A stretch of 10,008 bases of DNA, taken from assembly GCA_020851615.1 (NCBI GenBank), contig JADZCL010000036.1:1-10008 (forward strand). Direction: 5' to 3'. Both the position numbers and the translations under genes were made by a program. Of this stretch, positions 1 to 5,201 are shown one piece after another. The notes under the pieces are model-generated. The model saw only the letters and a list, made by a program, of their open reading frames with translations, was not told the origin of the DNA and searched no databases. Within the stretch, counting starts at the first letter, position 1. Every line of letters starts with the position of its first letter. The stretch is from Rubrivivax sp. GTDB lineage: Bacteria; Pseudomonadota; Gammaproteobacteria; Burkholderiales; Burkholderiaceae_C.

Positions 1-703
1 ACGCGGGCTTGAGGCCCGGGATCTTGTCGAGCTTGGCCTTGAAGGGCTGTTCGTCCCACTTGACCACCGTGTCGCCGGCCTTGCCCGGCAGCGTGACGGG
101 CGCCATCTCCCAGTCGAAGCTGCCGTCTTCGTTGGCCCGCTTGCTGCGCACCGTGGACTGCACGGCGAAGTGGTCCTGGGCCTCGCGCGTGAAGCCGTAC
201 TTGACCACGCACTGCTCGGCAAAGACGCCCATCGCCTTGCCACGCTCGTAGGCGTCTTCCAGCCCGTCCATGGCCATGTGGTCGAACATCTGCGCCGCGC
301 CGTATTTGATGCCCTTGCGCGCGAACAGCAGGTGCGGCGCATTGGTCATGCTCTCCATGCCACCGGCCACTATCACGCTGGCGCTGCCGGCGGCCAGCAT
401 GTCGTGCGCAAACATCATGGCGCGCATGCCGCTGCCGCACATCTTGCTCAGCGTCACGGCGCCGGCGCTGTCGGGCAGGCCGGCGCGGCGCATGGCCTGG
501 CGCGCCGGCGCCTGGCCCTGGCCGGCCATCAGGCAGTTGCCCATCAGCACCTCGTCGACGCGCTCACCGGCGACACCGGCGCGCTCGACCGCGGCCTTGA
601 TCGCCACCGCGCCGAGTTCCCAGGCGGCAAGGCCGGCAAAGTCGCCGAGCAGGCCGCCGATCGGTGTGCGCGCCGCCGCGACGATGACGATGGGGTCGTT
701 CAT
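1..703 (-). CDS. Acetyl-CoA C-acetyltransferase (thiolase), 3' end outside the window
   Basis: Thiolase of the AtoB/PhbA type, which interconverts two acetyl-CoA and acetoacetyl-CoA. About 234 N-terminal residues of an expected ~390 are present, and the frame is open to the window edge. The protein begins MNDPIVIVAAARTPIG, the standard thiolase N-terminus. The acyl-accepting nucleophile is Cys89 in KMCGSGM, the same number as in the well-studied Zoogloea enzyme. GQAPARQA and AGGMESMTNAPHLL are further family signatures. The later His and second Cys motifs lie beyond the edge. The ATG is well supported: AAGGAG (711-716) sits 7 nt upstream, the best ribosome site in the window. It lies 39 bp after the carbonic anhydrase gene in the same direction. 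In a leucine pathway it would process acetoacetyl-CoA derived from acetoacetate. It could equally serve polyhydroxybutyrate or general acetyl-CoA metabolism; the position beside liuA favours the former (inference). Confidence 0.95.
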   Translation of the reverse strand, partial: MNDPIVIVAAARTPIGGLLGDFAGLAAWELGAVAIKAAVERAGVAGERVDEVLMGNCLMAGQGQAPARQAMRRAGLPDSAGAVTLSKMCGSGMRAMMFAHDMLAAGSASVIVAGGMESMTNAPHLLFARKGIKYGAAQMFDHMAMDGLEDAYERGKAMGVFAEQCVVKYGFTREAQDHFAVQSTVRSKRANEDGSFDWEMAPVTLPGKAGDTVVKWDEQPFKAKLDKIPGLKPA

Positions 704-742
704 GGCAGTTCTCCTTCGGTGTGGGCCGCGCCGGGCGGCCGC

Positions 743-1447
743 TCAGTCGATGTCGGCGTCCGGATCGGGGTCGACGTCAGGCCCGCGCGCGGGCGCCGGT
801 CCGCGTGGATAGCGCTTGATGGCTGCCGAGTAGACGCTCACCACGGCCTCGGGGCGGTCCATCGTCACCTGCAGGTCCTTGAGCAGGCCGTCGGCCAGGC
901 CGTAGACCCAGCCATGCACGGCCACCGCCTGGCCGCGCGCCCAGGCGTCCTGGAGCACCGTCGACTGCGAGACATGCCCGACCTGCTCGATGACGTTCAT
1001 CTCGCACAGGATCTCCTCCTGCCGCTGTTCCGGCAGGTGATCCAGGCGGCGGCGGTGGCGCATGCGCACATCGTGCACATGGCGCAGCCAGTTGTCGGCG
1101 AGGCCCACGCGCAGCCCGCGCATCGCGGCGCGCACCCCTGCGCAGCCGTAGTGGCCGACGACGAGGATGTGCGCCACCTGCAGGTGCTCGACCGCGAACT
1201 GCACCGTCGAGAGCGCGTTCAGGTCGCTGTGCACGACGACGTTGGCCACGTTGCGGTGCACGAACATCTCGCCGGGCAGCAGGCCGACCAGCTCGTTGGC
1301 CGGCACGCGGCTGTCCGCGCAGCCGATCCACATGTAACGCGGGCTCTGCTGCTGCGCCAGGCGCGTGAAGAAGCCGGGCTGATGGCGCTCGGTCTCGGTC
1401 GCCCAGCGCCGATTGCTCCTCAGCAGGTCCGTCAGTTCATCGTTCAT
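743..1447 (-). CDS. can: Beta-class carbonic anhydrase
   Basis: Cytoplasmic zinc enzyme interconverting CO2 and bicarbonate, 234 aa. It aligns from end to end with E. coli Can as I recall it. Zinc ligands are Cys43 in IGCADSRVP, His99 and Cys102 in GHYGCAG, with the Asp45/Arg47 dyad. This pattern is that of type II beta enzymes, in which Asp can coordinate zinc and bicarbonate acts as an allosteric inhibitor. HRNVANVV (64-71) and HGWVYGLADGLL are further family landmarks. The last dozen residues form an acidic Asp/Pro tail (PDVDPDPDADID) beyond the usual ~220-residue domain. The start matches the family N-terminus, but no good ribosome site is visible: the nearest GGAG is about 15 nt upstream. 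The gene lies 37 bp after liuA and 39 bp before a thiolase gene. A likely job is supplying bicarbonate to a biotin-dependent carboxylase of the same operon (inference). Confidence 0.95.
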   Translation of the reverse strand: MNDELTDLLRSNRRWATETERHQPGFFTRLAQQQSPRYMWIGCADSRVPANELVGLLPGEMFVHRNVANVVVHSDLNALSTVQFAVEHLQVAHILVVGHYGCAGVRAAMRGLRVGLADNWLRHVHDVRMRHRRRLDHLPEQRQEEILCEMNVIEQVGHVSQSTVLQDAWARGQAVAVHGWVYGLADGLLKDLQVTMDRPEAVVSVYSAAIKRYPRGPAPARGPDVDPDPDADID

Positions 1448-1484
1448 CGTGTCGGTGGCGCACTCCGTGCAAGCAACCCGGTCT

Positions 1485-2663
1485 TCACATCGTCTCGGCG
1501 AACAGCTCGCGCCCGATCAGCATGCGGCGGATCTCGCTGGTCCCCGCGCCGATCTCGTAGAGCTTGGCGTCACGCCAGAGGCGGCCCAGTGGATAGTCGT
1601 TGATGTAGCCGTTGCCGCCGAAGAGCTGGATGCCCTCGCCGGCCATCCAGGTCGCCTTCTCGGCACACCAGAGGATGACGCTGGCGCAGTCCTTGCGCAC
1701 GCGGCGCACATGTTCCGTGCCGAGCTGGTCGAGGTTCTTGCCGATGGTGTAGAGAAAGGCGCGCCCGGCCTGCAGCGTCGTGTACATGTCGGCCAGCTTG
1801 CCCTGCACGAGCTGGAACTCGCCGATGCTGCGCCCGAACTGCCGGCGCTCATGCACGTAGGGCACGACGTTGTCGAGCACCGCCTGCATGATGCCCACCG
1901 GACCCGCGGCAAGCACCGCGCGCTCGTAGTCCAGGCCGCTCATCAGCACGCGCGCGCCGCCGTTGAGCTCGCCCAGCACGTTCTCGGCGGGCACCTCGAC
2001 GTCCTGGAACACCAGCTCGCCGGTGTGGCTGCCGCGCATGCCCAGCTTGTCCAGCTTCTGCGCCACCGAGAAGCCGCGCATGCCCTGCTCGACCAGGAAC
2101 GCCGTCACACCGCGCGCCCCGAGTTCGGGTTCGGTCTTGGCATACACGACCAGGGTGTGGGCGTCCGGGCCGTTGGTGATCCACATCTTGCTGCCGTTGA
2201 GGACGTAGTAGCCGCCCTTGTCCTGGGCGCGCAGCTTCATGCTGATCACGTCGCTGCCCGCACCCGGCTCGCTCATGGCAAGCGCCCCCACATGCTCGCC
2301 GCTGATCAGCCGCGGCAGGTACTTCTGCTTCTGCGCCTCGGTGCCGTTGCGCTTGATCTGGTTCACGCACAGGTTGCTGTGCGCGCCGTAGGACAGGCCC
2401 ACCGAGGCCGAGGCACGCGAGATCTCCTCCATCGCCACCATGTGCGCGAGATAGCCCATGCCGGCCCCCCCGTAGGCCTCGGGCACGGTGATGCCAAGCA
2501 CGCCCAGCTCGCCCATCTTCTGCCAGAGGTCGGCCGGGAAGCGGTCGCTGCGATCGATTTCGGCCGCACGCGGCGCAATCTCGGCCTGCGCGAAGGCCTG
2601 CACGGCGTCGCGCATGGCGTCGACATCCTCACCGAGCTGAAAATCGAGTCCGGGTAGGGGCAT
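1485..2663 (-). CDS. liuA: Isovaleryl-CoA dehydrogenase
   Basis: FAD-dependent acyl-CoA dehydrogenase, 392 aa, oxidising isovaleryl-CoA to 3-methylcrotonyl-CoA in leucine breakdown. Two observations separate it from other acyl-CoA dehydrogenases. The catalytic base is Glu247 in [10 protein letters not shown], the helix position used by isovaleryl-CoA dehydrogenases. The C-terminal site where most relatives carry their Glu reads YEIGAGTSE, with Gly in that place. Flavin-binding landmarks are [10 protein letters not shown] (129-138) and KMWITNG (159-165); [11 protein letters not shown] lies near the C-terminus. The sequence resembles human IVD closely throughout. The ATG is preceded by TGGAG (2670-2674) at 6 nt. 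It lies 77 bp after liuR, with a second operator-like sequence in that gap, and is followed by carbonic anhydrase and thiolase genes. MerR-type control by LiuR, with a branched acyl-CoA as signal, is likely from family knowledge. A broader-range short branched-chain enzyme is the main alternative. Confidence 0.95.
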   Translation of the reverse strand: MPLPGLDFQLGEDVDAMRDAVQAFAQAEIAPRAAEIDRSDRFPADLWQKMGELGVLGITVPEAYGGAGMGYLAHMVAMEEISRASASVGLSYGAHSNLCVNQIKRNGTEAQKQKYLPRLISGEHVGALAMSEPGAGSDVISMKLRAQDKGGYYVLNGSKMWITNGPDAHTLVVYAKTEPELGARGVTAFLVEQGMRGFSVAQKLDKLGMRGSHTGELVFQDVEVPAENVLGELNGGARVLMSGLDYERAVLAAGPVGIMQAVLDNVVPYVHERRQFGRSIGEFQLVQGKLADMYTTLQAGRAFLYTIGKNLDQLGTEHVRRVRKDCASVILWCAEKATWMAGEGIQLFGGNGYINDYPLGRLWRDAKLYEIGAGTSEIRRMLIGRELFAETM

Positions 2664-2679
2664 CGGGGGCTCCAGCGCG

Positions 2680-2703
2680 ATTGACGTTGACGCAAGTGTT
2701 CAT
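2680..2703. promoter_or_regulatory. Putative LiuR operator upstream of liuA (degenerate copy)
   Basis: This stretch matches the reverse complement of the operator before liuR at 19 of 24 positions, with the first 13 bases (ATTGACGTTGACG) identical. One half-site, TTGACGT, is intact, while the other arm is degraded (ACGCAAG against ACGTCAA). It ends 17 nt before the liuA start codon. On the minus strand a TATCAT hexamer (2702-2707) overlaps its upstream end and could be a -10 element, but I see no convincing -35. LiuR binding here is inferred from similarity and position. Confidence 0.6.
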
Positions 2704-2725
2704 GATAGCTACGCGGGCACGGCAG

Positions 2726-2741
2726 GCGGCGGCGCCGCCGC
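2726..2741. repeat. Perfect 16-bp GC palindrome at the end of liuR
   Basis: GCGGCGGC followed directly by GCCGCCGC forms a self-complementary sequence that touches the last base of the liuR stop codon (2741-2743). As RNA it could fold into a 6-bp stem with a 4-nt loop. No T-tract follows on the minus strand, so it is not a standard intrinsic terminator. It might slow polymerase or protect the liuR 3' end, or it may be chance in GC-rich DNA. Confidence 0.35.
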
Positions 2742-3241
2742 TAGCGCTGCCGTGTGCTGCGCCGCGGCCGTGCCGGCGCACGCGGCCCGGCCAGCAGCGA
2801 ACGGCAGCGCGCCTCGTGCTGGGCGATCTCGGCCAGCGTGATCTCGAGGTCCTCGCGCTGCTGCTCGAGCTGCCGGCGGTGTTCGGCGAGCACCTGCAGG
2901 AAGGCGGTGAGCTGGGCGGCCGTATCCGCCGGTGAGTCGTACATCTCCACGAGCTGGCGGATCTCCGACAGCGACAACCCCAGCCGCTTGCCGCGCAGGG
3001 TCAAGCGCAAGCGCGTGCGGTCCCGCGTCGAGTAGACCCGCCGTCGCCCGACCCGCTCCGGCCGCAGCAAGCCCACGTCCTCGTAGAAGCGGATCGCGCG
3101 CGCGGTGATGTCGAACTCCTGCGCCAGTTCGGTGATCGTGTAGGGGCTCGCGTCGCGCAGGCGGGCATCGACCGGCGCAGGCGCCGCGGAGGCAGAGGCC
3201 GCACCCGCCAGGGTGCGCGAACGCTCGGACAGATCGGACAT
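2741..3241 (-). CDS. liuR: MerR-family regulator of leucine/isovalerate catabolism (LiuR-like)
   Basis: DNA-binding regulator, 166 aa. The MerR-type winged helix begins at about residue 34 with YTITELAQEFDITARAIRFY, followed by EDVGLLRPER and the wing RRRVYSTRDRTRL. Residues ~105-148 look like the antiparallel dimerisation helix. There is a single Cys (146), so this is not a metal- or redox-type MerR. The sequence and its position directly before isovaleryl-CoA dehydrogenase match LiuR, known in proteobacteria as controller of liu genes. It differs in about 33 extra Ala/Ser-rich N-terminal residues and a basic C-terminal tail. The only plausible start is the ATG at 3241, and it lacks a Shine-Dalgarno sequence. 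An operator-like palindrome sits 6 bp upstream, so autoregulation is likely and a leaderless or very short-leader mRNA is possible. The effector is not visible; an acyl-CoA intermediate is plausible. Confidence 0.88.
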   Translation of the reverse strand: MSDLSERSRTLAGAASASAAPAPVDARLRDASPYTITELAQEFDITARAIRFYEDVGLLRPERVGRRRVYSTRDRTRLRLTLRGKRLGLSLSEIRQLVEMYDSPADTAAQLTAFLQVLAEHRRQLEQQREDLEITLAEIAQHEARCRSLLAGPRAPARPRRSTRQR

Positions 3242-3247
3242 GGTCGG

Positions 3248-3271
3248 ATTGACGTTTACGTCAACGTCAAT
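3248..3271. promoter_or_regulatory. LiuR operator: near-perfect 24-bp palindrome
   Basis: The 24-bp stretch differs from its reverse complement only at one symmetric pair (10th and 15th bases). It contains two overlapping 16-bp palindromes offset by 6 bp: TTGACGT-TT-ACGTCAA at 3249-3264 (arms perfect) and TTTACGT-CA-ACGTCAA at 3255-3270 (one mismatch). It ends 6 bp from the liuR start codon. A degenerate copy lies before liuA. Such symmetry and location fit a MerR-family autoregulatory site. A possible -10 (TACATT, 3269-3274, minus strand) overlaps it, with a weak TTGCCG -35 at 3295-3300 and a 20-bp spacer as in MerR promoters; these hexamers are speculative. Confidence 0.75.
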
Positions 3272-3408
3272 GTAACCCGATTCGGTCGAGCGCCCGGCAA
3301 GCGGCGCCAGCCAGCGCGTCCTTCGTCATTCACCGCGCGGGGCCACCGGCGGAACGTCGCGCAGCAGGATGCAAGACCTGACCCCGCCGCGGGATCGACA
3401 AACGACTG

Positions 3409-3444
3409 CGGCCGGTGGCAGTGCCTGTGCCCTGCCACCGGCCG
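3409..3444. repeat. Perfect 13-bp inverted repeat; terminator candidate or REP-like hairpin
   Basis: The left arm CGGCCGGTGGCAG (3409-3421) and right arm CTGCCACCGGCCG (3432-3444) are exactly complementary around a 10-nt loop. As RNA this is a very stable hairpin. On the minus strand the stem is followed by CAGTCGTTTGTC, a weak T-rich tail, so it could end transcription from the peptidase gene about 200 nt upstream. The poor T-tract leaves room for other readings, such as a repetitive extragenic palindrome. Confidence 0.6.
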
Positions 3445-3640
3445 TTGCCCGGGCATCGTGGTGCCGGGTCGTTGCCGGCCCACCTTCTACGTCGCCCGTC
3501 CCTTGCTTGCCTTGCGCCGGCGTGGGGGCCGGGCGCGGATGACAGCGCGAGCTCCGATTGTGACCATACCAGTCTGAGCCGCCATCCCCAAAGGGCATGA
3601 CGACGCACGGGATTCATCCCCCATCCAGGGGTTGTGCAGT

Positions 3641-4501
3641 TCAATCGATTGCGGGCAGAGGATGCTCGCGCAACATGCCCTTGGCCTGCGCGAAGTCGGG
3701 CAGCACCGAGCGCACGACGTCCCAGAACGCCGGACTGTGGTTCATTTCGCGCAGGTGGGCGAGTTCGTGGGCAACGACGTAGTCGATCACCGACGGCCCG
3801 AAGTGCACCAGGCGCCAGTGCAGGCGGATCGAGCCATCGGCACTGGCGCTGCCCCAGCGGGTGGTGGCCGAACTGAGCGCGATGCGACGCACCCGCACGC
3901 CCAGGCGCGACGCGAAGTGGGCGCAGCGCTCGGCGAAGATGCGCTGCGCCTGCCGTTGCAGCCAACCCTGCACGAGCTCGCGCACCTGCACGGGGCTGGC
4001 GTACTGCGGCAGGCCCAGATGCAGGGTCAGGCGCGGCACGCCGGGCAGCGTGTCGGTGGCGGTGTGCAGCACGGCGCCTGTGCAGCGCGGGTCGAGCACG
4101 AGGATCAGTGTCTCGCCCAGGAACGGCAGCTGGGCCCCTTCGCGCCACTCGATGCGGCTGGCCTGGAGCCGGCGGTCGCGCTCGGCCTGCTCGTGCAGCT
4201 TGCGCAGGATCCAGGCCTGCTTCTCGCGCAGCACGCGCTCGATCTCGGCGCGGCCGACCCAGCGCGGTGCGCTCACGCACAGGCCCTCGGGGCCAACGAC
4301 GAAGCCGATGCTGCGTCGGCGCGCACGGCGCAGTTCGTAGGCCACGCAATGTTCGGCCAGGCGGATCTCGCACTGCGCGCGCGGATGCCCGAAGCGGACA
4401 GCGTCGACGGGCGGCGGCGGAGATGGCGCGGCACCGCTGGCGCTTTCGCCATCGAACAGCGAGAGCTGCACGGGCAAGGCCGCGGCGCCACGTTGCGTCA
4501 T
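3641..4501 (-). CDS. YgjP/SprT-like zinc metallopeptidase with N-terminal beta-clamp-type motif
   Basis: Predicted cytoplasmic zinc metallopeptidase of the YgjP-like family, 286 aa. The catalytic motif is HELAH (245-249) in YVVAHELAHLREMNHSPAFW; His245, His249 and His255 are the likely zinc ligands and Glu246 the general base. RWGSASADG (215-223) and LHWRLVHF (227-234) are family landmarks. Cellular function is unsettled for the family. There is no signal peptide. Residues 12-16 are QLSLF, which matches the DnaN sliding-clamp-binding consensus, followed by a ~20-residue Ser/Pro/Ala linker before the domain. The ATG at 4501 was chosen because longer forms run into gmhB; a GTG at residue 11 would still keep the motif. 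No Shine-Dalgarno is visible, but TAGAAT lies 8 nt upstream, so a leaderless mRNA is possible. It lies 64 bp after gmhB and may be co-transcribed with it. Confidence 0.9.
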   Translation of the reverse strand: MTQRGAAALPVQLSLFDGESASGAAPSPPPPVDAVRFGHPRAQCEIRLAEHCVAYELRRARRRSIGFVVGPEGLCVSAPRWVGRAEIERVLREKQAWILRKLHEQAERDRRLQASRIEWREGAQLPFLGETLILVLDPRCTGAVLHTATDTLPGVPRLTLHLGLPQYASPVQVRELVQGWLQRQAQRIFAERCAHFASRLGVRVRRIALSSATTRWGSASADGSIRLHWRLVHFGPSVIDYVVAHELAHLREMNHSPAFWDVVRSVLPDFAQAKGMLREHPLPAID

Positions 4502-4509
4502 GGTGCGTG

Positions 4510-4515
4510 ATTCTA
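4510..4515 (-). promoter_or_regulatory. Possible -10 element of a leaderless promoter before the metallopeptidase gene
   Basis: TAGAAT (5 of 6 to TATAAT) ends 8 nt before the ATG, placing a predicted transcription start within a base or two of the start codon. This fits the absence of a ribosome site. No matching -35 is visible at 16-19 bp, so support is limited. An inverted repeat AGCGGTGC/GCACCGCT (4518-4525 and 4556-4563) fills the rest of the gap after gmhB. Confidence 0.3.
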
Positions 4516-4565
4516 GGAGCGGTGCGCACCAGGCACGGACGTGGCGCCCGCCCCTGCACCGCTGA

Positions 4566-5201
4566 TCAGAGCAACTCGCCGACCTGCGAGCTGGCGCTGT
4601 GGTCACGCCGCAGCAGGTAGTCGGCGAAGGCGCGCAGGTTGTCATGCACGACGGTGGCCGGCACCAAGTCGATGCAGTGCTGCAGCGTGGCGTCGTTCAT
4701 GTTGCGGGCACGTCCGCACAGCACCAGGTGCGGCTGGCAGCCCGCGGCCTGCGCAGCCTGCAGGTCGCGCAGCGTGTCGCAGACCATGGGCACCTCGGCC
4801 AGGTCGATGCCGTAGCGGCGCCCGATGTCCAGCATCATCCCCGGCAGCGGCTTGCGGCAGTCGCACTGCTCCTCGGGCGCATGCGGGCAGAAGAAGACGG
4901 CATCGATCCGACCGCCCTGCTCCACCAGCGCGCGGTTCATGTAGGCATGCACGGCATTGATGGTCGCCATGTCGATCAGGCCGCGCCCGATGCCGGCCTG
5001 GTTGGTCGCCACGACGGCGTGCCAGCCGGCCTGGTTCAGCCGCGCCAGCGCCTCCAGCGCACCGGGAATGGGCACCCACTCCTGCGGTGACTTGACATGG
5101 TCCTCGCGGTACTCGTTGAGGACGCCGTCACGCCCGCAGATGACGAGCTTGAGCGCATGTGCGGCCTGGGCCCCGCGGGCGGTGGCGGGGGCCGCACGCA
5201 T
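4566..5201 (-). CDS. gmhB: GmhB-like HAD phosphatase (heptose bisphosphate phosphatase family), nucleophile Asp replaced
   Basis: HAD-superfamily protein, 211 aa, of the GmhB/histidinol-phosphatase family. GmhB removes the 7-phosphate of D-glycero-D-manno-heptose 1,7-bisphosphate during LPS inner-core synthesis in the cytoplasm. Family features are the zinc-binding set Cys105, His107, Cys113, Cys115 (FFCPHAPEEQCDC), motif II TNQ (66-68), Arg116-Lys117 in CRKPLPGM, and motif IV CDTLRD with Asp142 and Asp146. Motif I is odd: LVICGRDGVLN has Gly23 where the family has the nucleophile Asp (DRDG), while the acid/base Asp25 is kept. The usual Gly before the motif IV Asp is Cys141. The protein may be inactive on the standard substrate or a divergent member. 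The ATG at 5201 overlaps the glyS stop by one base (TGATG), suggesting coupled translation; a GTG three bases earlier is also possible. Confidence 0.85.
   Translation of the reverse strand: MRAAPATARGAQAAHALKLVICGRDGVLNEYREDHVKSPQEWVPIPGALEALARLNQAGWHAVVATNQAGIGRGLIDMATINAVHAYMNRALVEQGGRIDAVFFCPHAPEEQCDCRKPLPGMMLDIGRRYGIDLAEVPMVCDTLRDLQAAQAAGCQPHLVLCGRARNMNDATLQHCIDLVPATVVHDNLRAFADYLLRRDHSASSQVGELL

Larger units (their letters stand above)
3242..3640. other. 399-bp spacer without a supported gene
   Basis: This spacer lies between the peptidase gene and liuR. It contains the LiuR operator at the liuR end, a perfect 13-bp inverted repeat (3409-3444), a 10-bp palindrome TGCCCGGGCA (3446-3455) and the motif TGCAAGACCTGACCCC (3370-3385). 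Short reading frames cross it (for example 3326-3598 and 3256-3483 on the minus strand), but none resembles a known protein or has a ribosome site. The peptidase gene end is followed on the minus strand by CCCC-TGGAT-GGGG, too short to call a terminator. Confidence 0.7.

Noticed and set aside
170..1603. 477-codon open frame on the plus strand
   Set aside because: Antisense to the thiolase, carbonic anhydrase and liuA end; its composition is that of a mirror frame and it has no recognisable domain.
1413..2657. 414-codon open frame on the plus strand
   Set aside because: Exactly antisense to liuA; no ribosome site and no family resemblance.
3561..3573. TGACCATACCAGT, resembling a FadR/GntR-type half-site
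   Set aside because: It lacks the required two-fold symmetry and does not sit near a start codon.
3326..3598. Small minus-strand frame in the spacer as a possible novel gene
   Set aside because: It runs through the 13-bp hairpin, has no ribosome site and no recognisable features.
4521..4530. 10-bp palindrome GGTGCGCACC
   Set aside because: Too short to separate from chance in DNA this rich in G and C; no T-tract follows.
3330..4559. 409-codon open frame on the minus strand overlapping the metallopeptidase gene
   Set aside because: Wrong frame relative to the clear HELAH peptidase; Arg/Ala-rich out-of-frame translation.
4502..4645. Upstream extension of the metallopeptidase to an ATG at 4645
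   Set aside because: It would overlap the end of gmhB by about 80 bp and adds an unfamiliar Cys/Ser/Arg-rich stretch; the ATG at 4501 fits better.
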